Shown: positions 1 to 9,604, counted from the first letter of the stretch. The stretch is DNA of 64,000 nt from Paracoccaceae bacterium (GCA_024742705.1 JANSXZ010000020.1:1-64000), one strand, 5' to 3'. Notes: generated by a model not told the origin, from the letters alone. Numbers and translations: made by a program.

Positions 1-2
1 GC

Positions 3-86
3 CAGGTCGCCGAGCTTCAGATCCGTGTCGCCGTCATGAATGGCTTCACCGCGCTCGGCATACCCGTGACCAAGGCGGTGGGATAA
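3..86 (+). CDS. Transposase C-terminal fragment (cut by window start)
   Basis: Only the last 27 codons are visible, reading QVAELQIRVAVMNGFTALG and onward to a TAA at 84-86. The wording matches my memory of IS5-family transposase C-termini in alphaproteobacteria, and the downstream terminal repeat agrees with this. The DDE catalytic residues would lie upstream, so activity cannot be assessed. Confidence 0.5.
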   Translation, partial: QVAELQIRVAVMNGFTALGIPVTKAVG

Positions 87-120
87 GTGTGTCCGGGGAA
101 AGGGGTAGCTTGACCATCAG

Positions 121-140
121 CCGATTTGTGCAACAGAGCC
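121..140. repeat. IS terminal inverted repeat (right end)
   Basis: CCGATTTGTGCAACAGAGCC. On the other strand it begins GGCTCTGTTGCACAAATC, like the ends of IS903-group elements. It lies 35 bases after the transposase stop, the expected spacing. The partner repeat is outside the window. Confidence 0.55.
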
Positions 141-197
141 GTTTAACCGCGCCGTGTCTGCCGCTCGAAGCCCTAACGCTTGGCAGGACTGTGTATC

Positions 198-371
198 ATG
201 AGCAAGAGCAGAATAAGTCTTCCCCCAGTGTACGCGAGCGCGCGGTTCGGTTGGTTTCCGACGCCGAGGGTGAACACCCGCTCCGCTGGCAGGCGATCGT
301 GTCGATGGCGACGCATATGGCTGCGCGCCGAAGTGAACGAATCTGGTGTCGCCGCGTCTCAGTAAGGCAGA
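198..371 (+). pseudogene. IS3-family transposase orfA relic, frameshifted and truncated
   Basis: An ATG at 198 begins MSKSRIS. The sequence then continues in the next frame as SSPSVRERAVRLV and GEHPLRWQAIVSMA, which resembles the helix-turn-helix start of IS3-family OrfA proteins (typically MSKKRxKFSPEVRERAVR...). The frame changes between about 209 and 220. Further on a decayed match (roughly residues ERIWCRRVSV) ends near 371. No orfB follows. It is a dead remnant between the IS5-type end and tRNA-Leu. From 372 to 555 I see nothing recognisable. Confidence 0.6.
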
Positions 372-555
372 ACATCGGTTCAGGAAGCCATAAGCGCAGG
401 GCCCAGTGTCGTGCCACCTGAACAAAATATAAACTGTGGCAATCCTTCCGACATGACGCTTGTAAGAAGCGAATGCAAGGTGGGGACTGCATTGGGGACC
501 ACAACAATCGCCGGAGCGAAAATGAACGTAATCAGAAACACTTACCAGAACAAGA

Positions 556-642
556 TGGTGCCCAGGAGAGGACTCGAACCTCCACATCGTTGCCAATACT
601 AGCACCTGAAGCTAGCGCGTCTACCAATTCCGCCACCTGGGC
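556..642 (-). tRNA. tRNA-Leu (anticodon CAG)
   Basis: On the minus strand the acceptor stem GCCCAGG pairs with CCTGGGC, followed by discriminator A and an encoded CCA (556-558). The D-arm has the leucine-type GGCGGAATTGGTAGACGC. The anticodon arm is CTAGC-TTCAGGT-GCTAG, giving anticodon CAG. A long variable arm, as in class II tRNAs, precedes the T-arm GGTTCGAGTCC. Its 3' end faces the IS relics, a usual side for integration. Confidence 0.93.
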
Positions 643-834
643 AGGTGTCGTGGCGTGTCGTCTACGCTTGGGCGCCGGGGGTGTCAAATGGATTTTGCGA
701 TTTTTCGCACTCGGGCGGGCGGGTCTTTTCCGTCTCGGGCGGTGCGAGGGCCGCACATGGCCCCAGCGCGGCTTTTTGCGCCTTGTTTGGCTGTAGCGGC
801 GCCGCTAGACCGAAGGCAGCGAAGGAGTAGTTCG

Positions 835-1815
835 ATGTCAAAGCTGGTGACCATTTACGGCGGCTCGGGTTTTGTGGGGCGCTATGTTGCGCGTCGGATG
901 GCGCGGCTGGGCTGGCGGGTGCGGGTTGCGGTGCGGCGCCCCAACGAGGCTATGTTTGTCAAACCCTACGGCGCGGTTGGCCAGGTTGAGCCTGTGTTCT
1001 GCAACATCCGCGACGATGCGTCGGTGCGGGCGGTGATGCAGGGCGCGGATGCGGTTGTGAACTGCGTCGGTGTTCTGAGCGAAATCGGCAAGAACGGATT
1101 TGACGCGGTGCAGGCTGAAGGGGCCGGTCGGATCGCGCGCATCGCGGCCGAAAGCGGCGTGTCGCGGATGGTGCAGATTTCGGCGATCGGGGCGGACGCC
1201 GGATCGGACAGCGCCTATGCCCGCAGCAAGGCAGCGGGAGAAGCCGCGGTTCTGAGCCACATGCCAAACGCCGTGATCCTGCGCCCCTCGATCATCTTCG
1301 GACCCGAGGACCAGTTCTTCAACCGTTTTGCAGGCATGTCCCAGCTGGGGCCTGTGCTGCCGGTCGTCGGGGCCGATACGCTGTTCCAGCCGGTTTATGT
1401 GGACGATGTTGCGCTTGCCGCCACCATGGGCGCGACGGGTGCCGCGGCGCCTGGAATCTACGAATTGGGCGGTCCCGAAGTTGCCAGTTTCCGCACGTTG
1501 ATGATGCGGATGCTGGCGGTGATCCGCCGCCGCCGTCTGGTGGTGAACATGCCGTTCGCCGTGGCCGGCATCATGGGCTTTGCGTTCGATATGTTGCAGA
1601 AACTTTCGGCGGGCCTGATCCCGAACCGGATGATCACCCGCGATCAGGTGCGCAACCTGGCGCGCAACAACATCGTTGCGCCGGATGCCCGCGGCTTTGA
1701 TGTATTGGGCATCACGCCCACCGACATGGGCGCGGTTCTGCCCGATTACCTGTGGCGCTTCCGCCCGTCAGGCCAGTACGCGGCGATCAAGGAATCGGCC
1801 CGCAACCTGCGTTGA
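835..1815 (+). CDS. Complex I NDUFA9-like NAD(P)-binding protein
   Basis: This 326-residue atypical short-chain dehydrogenase belongs to the NDUFA9-like group, which in alphaproteobacteria is linked to complex I or quinone-related functions. The N-terminus has the Rossmann glycine motif GGSGFVG (residues 9-15). A YxxxK pair (Y128, K132) is present, and the C-terminal half is the usual substrate-side domain. The ATG at 835 was chosen because GGAG lies about 10 bases upstream and the dinucleotide motif falls at the normal distance. Longer in-frame starts back to 655 would run through low-quality sequence next to the tRNA. The stop directly abuts the convergent uppP stop. Confidence 0.82.
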   Translation: MSKLVTIYGGSGFVGRYVARRMARLGWRVRVAVRRPNEAMFVKPYGAVGQVEPVFCNIRDDASVRAVMQGADAVVNCVGVLSEIGKNGFDAVQAEGAGRIARIAAESGVSRMVQISAIGADAGSDSAYARSKAAGEAAVLSHMPNAVILRPSIIFGPEDQFFNRFAGMSQLGPVLPVVGADTLFQPVYVDDVALAATMGATGAAAPGIYELGGPEVASFRTLMMRMLAVIRRRRLVVNMPFAVAGIMGFAFDMLQKLSAGLIPNRMITRDQVRNLARNNIVAPDARGFDVLGITPTDMGAVLPDYLWRFRPSGQYAAIKESARNLR

Positions 1816-2619
1816 TCAGGCGTAGGCATAGATCAGCAGGACAATGCCCAGCACGATCCGGTAGATGACATAGGGCGTGAAGCTGACGCTGCGCAGCAGT
1901 CGCATCATCACCGTCAGCGCCAGCAGCGCCGACACAAAGGCCAGCGCGGCTGCGATCGCCCCATCGCGCAGTGCGGCCATGTTCGCCGAGGCTGCCGTTT
2001 CGGCACCCAGCAGGATGCCCGATGCGACGATCGTCGGGATCGACATCAACATGCTCAGCCGCGCGGCATCCTCCCGGGTGTACCCGAGGTGCAGCGCCCC
2101 GGTGATGGTGATACCCGAACGCGACGTCCCGGGAATCAACGCGATCGCCTGCCAAAGGCCCAGAACGGCGGCGTGTTTCAGGCTCCAGTCTTCGGCGCGG
2201 CGTGTCTGGGTCGCGGTGCGGTCGGCCCAGTAGAGCACGATCCCGAAAATCAGCATCGCCCAGCCGATCACGGCGACCGACCGCATCGCGTCGCTCAGGC
2301 CGGTGACGCTCAGAACCAAACCGACGATAACCACCGGAATGGTGGCGATGCCGAGGCACAGCGCCAGGAATGCGCCGCGGGTGTCGACGCGGCCGCGCAC
2401 CAGCCGTGCAAGCCCGCCGACCGCGATGGCCACATCGGACCGGAAGTACAGCACCACGGCGAACAACGTGCCCACATGCACCGCAACGTCGATCACCTGG
2501 CCCTGATCCTGCATCCCGGTGAGGCCAGGCAGCAGAATCAGGTGCCCCGAGGACGAGATGGGAAGGAATTCGGTGATGCCCTGTATCAGGGCCACAAGGA
2601 TGAGGTGGAAAAGGGTCAT
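1816..2619 (-). CDS. uppP: Undecaprenyl-diphosphate phosphatase
   Basis: This 267-residue integral membrane enzyme dephosphorylates undecaprenyl pyrophosphate to recycle the lipid carrier for peptidoglycan and polysaccharide synthesis; high dosage gives bacitracin resistance (BacA). The N-terminal motif QGITEFLPISSSGH (residues 13-26) contains the conserved glutamates and Ser/His. The second signature PGTSRSG is also present. Length and hydrophobic pattern are normal. It is transcribed away from gltD, and its stop touches that of the NDUFA9-like gene with no spacer. Confidence 0.95.
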   Translation of the reverse strand: MTLFHLILVALIQGITEFLPISSSGHLILLPGLTGMQDQGQVIDVAVHVGTLFAVVLYFRSDVAIAVGGLARLVRGRVDTRGAFLALCLGIATIPVVIVGLVLSVTGLSDAMRSVAVIGWAMLIFGIVLYWADRTATQTRRAEDWSLKHAAVLGLWQAIALIPGTSRSGITITGALHLGYTREDAARLSMLMSIPTIVASGILLGAETAASANMAALRDGAIAAALAFVSALLALTVMMRLLRSVSFTPYVIYRIVLGIVLLIYAYA

Positions 2620-2846
2620 GCTGGCCTGCCTGTGGCGATACGGAATGAGGGCGAGGGTACAAGTGGTTCAAATCAAATGAAAAGCAGGAAAATAGGACCG
2701 ATCTGTACCTAGTTTTTCCGCGTTGCGGCGAGCGGGCCTGGTGTGGCCGCGAAAAAACTTGCAAATAGGTCAGCACCTATGACTTTTATTACCAAAAACC
2801 TTTCGATAAAGAAGCGCGGCGGGACATAGCCTGGAGGTCTGATATC
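2620..2846. promoter_or_regulatory. Divergent uppP / gltD control region with two inverted repeats
   Basis: This spacer between two divergent genes must hold both promoters. One imperfect 12-base inverted repeat pairs AGTTTTTCCGCG (2711-2722) with CGCGAAAAAACT (2748-2759), with one mismatch. A perfect 6-base repeat ATAGGT-CAGC-ACCTAT spans 2765-2780, about 67 bases before the gltD start. The second has operator shape; the first could be a leader hairpin. No regulator is identified. A ribosome-binding site (CTGGAGG) precedes gltD. Confidence 0.5.
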
Positions 2847-4283
2847 ATGGCAAAGCAGCCGATGTTGAAATTTGTGCAGATCGAACGCGACATGCCCGAC
2901 AAGCGTGCGGCCGAAATGCGGCGCACCGATTTCAATGAAATCTACGCCGAGTATGCCGATGCCAAGGCCAAGGAGCAATCCAGCCGATGCAGCCAGTGCG
3001 GCGTGCCGTACTGCCAGACGCATTGCCCGTTGCACAACAATATCCCCGACTGGCTGCGCCTTACCGCCGAAGGCCGGTTGCAGGAGGCATATGAAGTCAG
3101 CCAGGCCACCAACACCTTCCCCGAAATCTGCGGTCGGATCTGCCCGCAGGACCGGCTGTGCGAGGGCAATTGCGTGATCGAACAATCTGGCCACGGCACG
3201 GTGACGATCGGTTCGGTTGAGAAATACATCACCGATACGGCATGGGAAAACGGATGGGTCAAACCCATCGTTCCGGTTGCCGAACGCGGTGAAAGCGTCG
3301 GCATCATCGGCGCCGGGCCCGGCGGTCTGGCGGCAGCGGATGTGCTGCGCCGCGCGGGCGTCCAGGTGACGATCTATGATCGCTATGACCGGGCCGGCGG
3401 CCTGCTGACCTATGGTATCCCCGGCTTCAAGCTGGAGAAGGACGTGGTGATGCGCCGCAATGCGCAGTTGGCCGAAGGCGGTGTGAATTTCGTGCTGAAC
3501 TGCGATGTCGACGCGGATATCTTTGCCACCATCATCGCGGAACACGACGCCGTCATCATCGCCACCGGCGTCTACAAGTCGCGCGACCTGGCGATGCCGG
3601 GCGTCGGCGCCGGGGGCATTGAAAAGGCGATCGATTTCCTGACCGCGTCCAACCGCAAGAGCTTTGGCGACGCGGTGCCCGAGTTCGATTCGGGCCGGCT
3701 GAACGCCAGCGGCAAGCGGGTCGTGGTGATCGGCGGCGGCGATACGGCGATGGATTGTGTGCGCACCTCGATCCGCCAGGGCGCGCAGAGCGTGAAGTGC
3801 CTGTACCGCCGTGACCGGGCGAACATGCCGGGCAGCCAGCGCGAGGTGGCCAATGCCGAGGAAGAGGGCGTTGTCTTCGAATGGCTGAGCGCGCCCAAGG
3901 GGTTCGTGGGCGATTCGCATGTCACTGGGGTGATGGTGCAGAAGATGCGCCTGGGTGCTCCCGACGTCACCGGGCGGCGCGCGCCCGAGGTGATCGAGGG
4001 TGCGGATTATGTCGAAGACGCCGATCTGGTGATCCAGGCCTTGGGCTTCGAACCGGAAGACCTGCCGACGCTTTGGGACCAGCCCGATCTGCCGGTCACG
4101 CGCTGGGGCACAATCAAGGCCGATTTCACAACCGGAGCCACCGCCATGCCCAATGTCTATGCCGTGGGCGACATCGTGCGCGGCGCGTCGCTTGTGGTGT
4201 GGGCGATCAAGGACGGGCGCGACTGTGCCGAGGCGATCCTGGCCGCGTTTTCCGCCGAATCCGCCGCCGTGGCCGCCGAATGA
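2847..4283 (+). CDS. gltD: Glutamate synthase (NADPH) small subunit
   Basis: GltD (478 residues) passes electrons from NADPH through FAD and Fe-S clusters to GltB for glutamate formation from 2-oxoglutarate and glutamine. The N-terminal cysteines C48, C51, C56 and C60 (CSQCGVPYCQTHCP) form the 4Fe-4S motif. The FAD-binding GAGPGGLAAADVL and the NADPH-binding VIGGGDTAMDC follow in the expected order. The start has a good upstream GGAGG. It overlaps the next gene by 4 bases (ATGA), so the small subunit comes before the large one here, with one unrelated gene between them. Confidence 0.96.
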   Translation: MAKQPMLKFVQIERDMPDKRAAEMRRTDFNEIYAEYADAKAKEQSSRCSQCGVPYCQTHCPLHNNIPDWLRLTAEGRLQEAYEVSQATNTFPEICGRICPQDRLCEGNCVIEQSGHGTVTIGSVEKYITDTAWENGWVKPIVPVAERGESVGIIGAGPGGLAAADVLRRAGVQVTIYDRYDRAGGLLTYGIPGFKLEKDVVMRRNAQLAEGGVNFVLNCDVDADIFATIIAEHDAVIIATGVYKSRDLAMPGVGAGGIEKAIDFLTASNRKSFGDAVPEFDSGRLNASGKRVVVIGGGDTAMDCVRTSIRQGAQSVKCLYRRDRANMPGSQREVANAEEEGVVFEWLSAPKGFVGDSHVTGVMVQKMRLGAPDVTGRRAPEVIEGADYVEDADLVIQALGFEPEDLPTLWDQPDLPVTRWGTIKADFTTGATAMPNVYAVGDIVRGASLVVWAIKDGRDCAEAILAAFSAESAAVAAE

Positions 4284-4957
4284 CACTGCGCCGTGTCCCG
4301 ATCCTTGGCGCGCTGATCGCCTGGGCGGCGATGGCGGCTGGCCCCGCGTCGGCCCAGGTGGTGCTGCCCGCGGGCTGCGCCGCGCTGGCCACGGTGGTGC
4401 ATGAGGCCTGCACCGTCTCGACCGTCATGCAATGCGCCGATGGCAACAGGATCGACCAGTATGTCGATGGCGAGCCTAACAACTATCAGGTGCTGAATGC
4501 CGGGTGGGGCCTCATGGGCTATGGTTTGCTGAATCGCGATGACGTGACGTTCCGCACCGTTCCGGGCAGCGGCACCAGCGCCTCCATCGACACGCTGATC
4601 GCCACCGGCATGACAGAAGGCCGGTTCGACCAGATGGTCAGCACCGGCGCGATCCGCGAACGGCTTTATTCTGTCGTCGAAACCCACCGGCTAAGTGATG
4701 ATACCGTCGAATTCGGCGGTACGACATGGCGTCGGGGCACCGCCGAACGCCAGTTCAACCTGCGCGGCAACACCGCGTTCCGGTTCGTCGTCGACATCTA
4801 TGTTTCCGAAGAAGACCGCATTCTGGTTCTGGGCGCCTACACACGCCAGACCTTTGGCGGCACGCCCGAACGGGTCGCGGCGACGGTTCGCGACATCATC
4901 CTGCCGGGCCGGCCCGGTTTCCTTTCGTCGCGGTCGCCCCATGGCTGCGATGGCTAG
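4280..4957 (+). CDS. Secreted protein of unknown function between gltD and gltB
   Basis: The product is 225 residues. Residues 1-25 look like a Sec signal peptide: arginines, a hydrophobic core, then a likely cut after ASA. The mature part is rich in Thr, Gly and Asp and has several Cys (around CAALATVVHEAC and MQCAD), suggesting disulfide bonding in the periplasm. No catalytic motif is recognised. The ATG overlaps the gltD stop, so translation is probably coupled to it. I do not recognise the family, and its position inside the glutamate synthase operon may be incidental. Confidence 0.75.
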   Translation: MTLRRVPILGALIAWAAMAAGPASAQVVLPAGCAALATVVHEACTVSTVMQCADGNRIDQYVDGEPNNYQVLNAGWGLMGYGLLNRDDVTFRTVPGSGTSASIDTLIATGMTEGRFDQMVSTGAIRERLYSVVETHRLSDDTVEFGGTTWRRGTAERQFNLRGNTAFRFVVDIYVSEEDRILVLGAYTRQTFGGTPERVAATVRDIILPGRPGFLSSRSPHGCDG

Positions 4958-5062
4958 ACCTGTCCGCACGGCGCTGCACGCAATTTCGCGCCGCGTTTCT
5001 TTCCAGCAATTCCAGGACGGCATCGCAAGGCGCGCCGCCCACCCCGATCAAGGAGACGTCCG

Positions 5063-8000
5063 ATGACAAAATACGATGCCGCATGGGCCGCCGCCGAAGA
5101 AGCCAAGCGCAAGTGGATGGCCGAAAACGGGCTGTACTCGGAAGAGGAAGAACATTCATCCTGCGGTGTCGGCCTCGTGGTTTCGCTGGATGGCTCGAAA
5201 AGCCGCCGCGTCGTCGAGGCCGGAATCGACGCTCTCAAGGCGATCTGGCACCGCGGCGCCGTCGATGCGGATGGCAAGACCGGCGATGGCGCCGGTATTC
5301 ATGTGCAGATCCCGGTTCCGTTCTTCTACGATCAGATCATCCGCACCGGCCACCACCCGCACAAGGACCGGCTGATCGCCGTTGGGCAGGTGTTCCTGCC
5401 GCGTGTCGATTTCGGCGCGCAGGAAACCTGCCGGACCATCGTCGAAACCGAAGTGCTGCGCATGGGGCACATGATATACGGCTGGCGCCATGTGCCGGTG
5501 GATATCTCGTTTCTGGGCGAAAAGGCAAATGCCACCCGCCCCGAGATCGAACAGATCCTGATCGCCAACGCCAAGGGCATCGACGAGGAAACCTTCGAAC
5601 GCGAGCTGTACGTCATCCGTCGCCGCATCGAAAAGGCCGCCGCCGCGGCGCAGGTTCCGACTCTCTACATTGCGTCGCTGTCGTGCCGTTCGGTGATCTA
5701 CAAGGGCATGATGCTGGCCGAGCAGGTGGCCGAATTCTATCCCGACTTGAAAGATCCCAGATTCGAAAGCGCCTTTGCGATCTATCATCAGCGGTATTCG
5801 ACAAACACCTTCCCGCAGTGGTGGTTGGCTCAGCCGTTCCGGATGTTGGCCCACAACGGTGAGATCAACACCCTGAAGGGCAACATCAACTGGATGAAGA
5901 GCCATGAAATCCGCATGGCGTCGTCGACATTCGGTGAGATGGCCGAGGATATCAAACCGATCATCGCTCAGGGCTCCAGCGACAGCGCGGCACTGGACGC
6001 GGTGTTCGAGGTTCTGGTGCGCGCGGGGCGCAACGCGCCGATGGCCAAGACCATGCTGGTGCCGGAATCCTGGTCGAAGCAGGCGGTTGACCTGCCCGAG
6101 GCCTGGCGCGACATGTATTCATACTGCAATTCGGTCATGGAACCATGGGACGGGCCCGCCGCGCTGGCCATGACCGACGGGCGTTGGGTCTGCGCCGGGC
6201 TTGACCGCAACGGCCTGCGCCCGATGCGCTATGTGGTGACGGGCGATGGCCTTCTGATCGCCGGTTCCGAAGCGGGAATGGTGCCGGTGGACGAAGCCAC
6301 CGTTGTCGAAAAGGGCGCTCTGGGGCCAGGGCAGATGCTGGCCGTGGACATGGCCGAGGGCAAGCTGTTCCACGATACGGAAATCAAGGATCAACTGGCC
6401 GCCAAGCTGCCGTTCGGCGAATGGGTGGGCAAGATAAACGATGCCGACACGGCACTGGCCGGCGCGACCGAGGCGCCGATCTTTTCGGGCGCCGAACTGC
6501 GCAAGCGGCAGATCGCGGCAGGTTATTCGATCGAAGAACTTGAACAGATCCTTGCCCCGATGGCCGAGGATGGCAAGGAAACGCTGGCCTCGATGGGCGA
6601 TGACACGCCTTCGGCGGTTCTGTCGAAAACCTACCGCCCGCTCAGCCACTTCTTCCGCCAGAGCTTCAGCCAGGTGACGAACCCGCCGATCGACAGCCTC
6701 CGCGAATTCCGCGTGATGAGCCTGAAGACAAGGTTCGGAAACCTCAAGAACGTGCTGGACGAAGACAGCAGCCAGACCGAAATCATCGTGCTGAACAGCC
6801 CCTTCGTGGGCAACGCCCAGTTCGACAAGCTGTGCGACGAATTCAATGCGCCGGTGGTCGAGATCGATTGCACCTTCGCGCCCGGCGCCGGCGCGCTGAA
6901 CACCGGGCTGCGGCGCATCCGCGACGAGGCCGAGGACGCGGTACGGTCAGGGGCGGGTCATATCGTCATCACCGATCAACACTCGGGGCCGGGCAAGGTG
7001 GCGATGCCGATGATCCTGGCCACCAGCGCGGTGCACAGCCATCTGACGCGCAAGGGTCTGCGCACCTTCTGTTCGCTGTCCGTCCGGTCGGCCGAATGTA
7101 TCGATCCGCATTACTTCGCCGTTCTGATCGGCTGCGGGGCGACCATCGTGAACCCCTACCTGGCCGAGGATTCGCTGGCCGACCGGATACAGCGCGGTCT
7201 GCTCGACGGGTCTCTGACCGAAGCGATGCAGCGCTATCGCGACGCGATCGACCAGGGCCTTCTGAAGATCATGGCCAAGATGGGGATTTCCGTTGTGTCG
7301 TCGTATCGCGGCGGGCTGAACTTTGAAGCCGTGGGTCTGAGCCGCGCGATGGTTGCCGAATACTTCCCCGGCATGATCAGCCGCATCAGCGGCATCGGCG
7401 TGCACGGTGTGCAGCGCAACGCCGAGGCGGTGCATGCCCGTGGCTGGGAGAGCGGCCTTGACGTTCTGCCCATCGGCGGCTTCTACAAGGCGCGCAAATC
7501 CGGCGAAACCCATGCCTGGGAAGCCACATCCATGCACATGCTGCAAATGGCGTGCAATCGCGCGTCGTTCGAGATGTGGAAGCAGTATTCCGCCAAGATG
7601 CAGGCCAACCCGCCGATCCATCTGCGCGACCTTCTCGATATCAAGCCGCTGGGCGAACCGATCAAGATCGAAGAGGTCGAAAGCATCACCTCGATCCGCA
7701 AGCGTTTCGTGACGCCGGGCATGTCGCTGGGCGCGCTCAGCCCCGAAGCGCACAAGACGCTGAACGTCGCGATGAACCGCATCGGCGCCAAGTCGGACAG
7801 CGGCGAGGGCGGCGAGGATCCGGCGCATTTCGTGCCCGAACCGAATGGCGACAACCCTTCGGCAAAGATCAAGCAGGTGGCATCGGGCCGTTTCGGCGTG
7901 ACCGCCGAATACCTGAACCAGTGCGAAGAGCTTGAGATCAAGGTCGCACAGGGTGCCAAGCCCGGCGAGGGTGGTCAGCTTCCGGGGATGAAGGTCACCG

Positions 8001-9595
8001 ATCTGATCGCGCGGTTGCGTCATTCGACCAAGGGCGTCACGCTGATTTCGCCGCCGCCGCATCACGATATCTATTCGATCGAGGATCTGGCGCAGCTGAT
8101 CTATGACCTGAAGCAGATCAACCCGCGCTGCAAGGTGACGGTGAAGCTGGTGGCGTCGTCCGGGGTGGGCACCATCGCCGCCGGCGTTGCCAAGGCCAAG
8201 GCCGATATCATCCTGATCTCGGGGCACAATGGCGGCACGGGCGCATCGCCGGCCACTTCGATCAAATACGCCGGCCTGCCATGGGAAATGGGCCTGACCG
8301 AGGCGCATCAGGTTCTGGCCATGAACAACCTGCGCGAGCGGGTCACGCTGCGTACCGATGGCGGCCTGCGCACGGGGCGAGACATCGTCATGGCGGCGAT
8401 GATGGGTGCCGAGGAATACGGCATCGGCACAGCGGCGCTGATTGCAATGGGCTGCATCATGGTGCGCCAGTGCCAGTCGAACACATGCCCGGTGGGCGTG
8501 TGCACCCAGGATGCCGCGCTGCGGGCCAAGTTCACCGGCAATGCCGACAAGGTCGTCAATCTGATCACCTTCTATGCCCAGGAGGTGCGCGAGATCCTGG
8601 CCTCGATCGGGGCGCGGTCGCTGGACGAGGTGGTCGGCCGCGCCGATCTTCTGACCCAGGTCAGCCGCGGATCGGCGCATCTGGACGATCTGGACCTGAA
8701 CCCGCTGCTGATCACTGTCGATGGGGCGGCCCGCATCACCTACGACCGCTACAAGCCCCGCAACCCGGTGCCCGATACGCTGGATGCCGAGATCGTCCGC
8801 GATGCGCACAGGTTCCTCGAGGATGGCGAAAAGATGCAGCTGAGCTATGCGGTGCAGAACACGCACCGCACAGTCGGCACCCGCACCTCCAGCCACATCG
8901 TCAAGAAGTTCGGCATGAACAACGCCTTGCAGGCGGATCATCTGACCGTGAAACTGCAAGGGTCGGCGGGGCAGTCGCTGGGCGCATTCGCGGTCAAGGG
9001 GCTGAAACTGGAAGTGTCGGGCGATGCCAACGACTATGTCGGCAAGGGCCTGTCGGGTGGCACCATTGTGGTGCGGCCGCAGCAGATCAGCCCGCTCGAG
9101 GCGGAACGCAACACCATCATCGGCAACACGGTGCTTTATGGTGCCACGGCGGGCTATCTGTTTGCCGCCGGCCGCGCCGGCGAACGCTTCGCGGTCCGCA
9201 ACTCTGGTGCGCATGTGGTGATCGAAGGCTGTGGCTCGAACGGTTGCGAATACATGACGGGCGGCGTCGCGGTGATCCTCGGCGATATCGGCGCCAACTT
9301 CGGTGCCGGGATGACCGGTGGGATGGCCTATCTCTACGATCCTGATGGCCTGGCGCGTACCATGCTGAACATGGAAACGCTGGTTGTCGGGCGGGTCGAG
9401 ATGCCCCATTGGGAAGCGCAGCTGAAAGGCCTCGTCGAAGCGCACCTGCGCGAAACCCGCAGCTGCAAGGCCGAAGGGATCCTTCAGCATTGGCAAATGG
9501 AACGGGACAATTTCCTGCAGATCTGCCCGAAGGAAATGCTGGTGCATCTGCCGGTTCCCTTGCAGGCCAGCGATACCGCGATGCCCGCGGAATGA
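5063..9595 (+). CDS. gltB: Glutamate synthase large subunit
   Basis: This 1510-residue GltB hydrolyses glutamine in an N-terminal Ntn-type domain and reduces 2-oxoglutarate at FMN in the synthase domain. The probable nucleophile is C34 in HSSCGVG, released by removal of a propeptide. The sequence AHNGEINTLKGN is the conserved glutaminase segment. The Fe-S motif CQSNTCPVGVC lies in the synthase domain, and the C-terminal glycine-rich beta-helix (GSNGCEYMTGG) completes it. The start follows AAGGAGA. The 105-base gap from the secreted-protein gene suggests one operon with gltD. Confidence 0.97.
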   Translation: MTKYDAAWAAAEEAKRKWMAENGLYSEEEEHSSCGVGLVVSLDGSKSRRVVEAGIDALKAIWHRGAVDADGKTGDGAGIHVQIPVPFFYDQIIRTGHHPHKDRLIAVGQVFLPRVDFGAQETCRTIVETEVLRMGHMIYGWRHVPVDISFLGEKANATRPEIEQILIANAKGIDEETFERELYVIRRRIEKAAAAAQVPTLYIASLSCRSVIYKGMMLAEQVAEFYPDLKDPRFESAFAIYHQRYSTNTFPQWWLAQPFRMLAHNGEINTLKGNINWMKSHEIRMASSTFGEMAEDIKPIIAQGSSDSAALDAVFEVLVRAGRNAPMAKTMLVPESWSKQAVDLPEAWRDMYSYCNSVMEPWDGPAALAMTDGRWVCAGLDRNGLRPMRYVVTGDGLLIAGSEAGMVPVDEATVVEKGALGPGQMLAVDMAEGKLFHDTEIKDQLAAKLPFGEWVGKINDADTALAGATEAPIFSGAELRKRQIAAGYSIEELEQILAPMAEDGKETLASMGDDTPSAVLSKTYRPLSHFFRQSFSQVTNPPIDSLREFRVMSLKTRFGNLKNVLDEDSSQTEIIVLNSPFVGNAQFDKLCDEFNAPVVEIDCTFAPGAGALNTGLRRIRDEAEDAVRSGAGHIVITDQHSGPGKVAMPMILATSAVHSHLTRKGLRTFCSLSVRSAECIDPHYFAVLIGCGATIVNPYLAEDSLADRIQRGLLDGSLTEAMQRYRDAIDQGLLKIMAKMGISVVSSYRGGLNFEAVGLSRAMVAEYFPGMISRISGIGVHGVQRNAEAVHARGWESGLDVLPIGGFYKARKSGETHAWEATSMHMLQMACNRASFEMWKQYSAKMQANPPIHLRDLLDIKPLGEPIKIEEVESITSIRKRFVTPGMSLGALSPEAHKTLNVAMNRIGAKSDSGEGGEDPAHFVPEPNGDNPSAKIKQVASGRFGVTAEYLNQCEELEIKVAQGAKPGEGGQLPGMKVTDLIARLRHSTKGVTLISPPPHHDIYSIEDLAQLIYDLKQINPRCKVTVKLVASSGVGTIAAGVAKAKADIILISGHNGGTGASPATSIKYAGLPWEMGLTEAHQVLAMNNLRERVTLRTDGGLRTGRDIVMAAMMGAEEYGIGTAALIAMGCIMVRQCQSNTCPVGVCTQDAALRAKFTGNADKVVNLITFYAQEVREILASIGARSLDEVVGRADLLTQVSRGSAHLDDLDLNPLLITVDGAARITYDRYKPRNPVPDTLDAEIVRDAHRFLEDGEKMQLSYAVQNTHRTVGTRTSSHIVKKFGMNNALQADHLTVKLQGSAGQSLGAFAVKGLKLEVSGDANDYVGKGLSGGTIVVRPQQISPLEAERNTIIGNTVLYGATAGYLFAAGRAGERFAVRNSGAHVVIEGCGSNGCEYMTGGVAVILGDIGANFGAGMTGGMAYLYDPDGLARTMLNMETLVVGRVEMPHWEAQLKGLVEAHLRETRSCKAEGILQHWQMERDNFLQICPKEMLVHLPVPLQASDTAMPAE

Positions 9596-9604
9596 TCCGC
9601 CGAC

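Larger units (their letters stand above)
1..140 (+). mobile_element. Right-hand end of an IS5-family (IS903-like) insertion sequence
   Basis: The window opens inside the 3' end of a transposase reading frame that stops at 84-86. About 35 bases later comes a 20-base segment (121-140) whose reverse complement starts GGCTCTGTTGCACAAATC. That closely resembles the GGCTTTGTTGAATAAATC-type terminal repeat of IS903-group elements of the IS5 family. Together they place the right border of the element at or near 140. The left part lies outside the window, so completeness, target duplication and exact family cannot be judged here. Confidence 0.6.
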
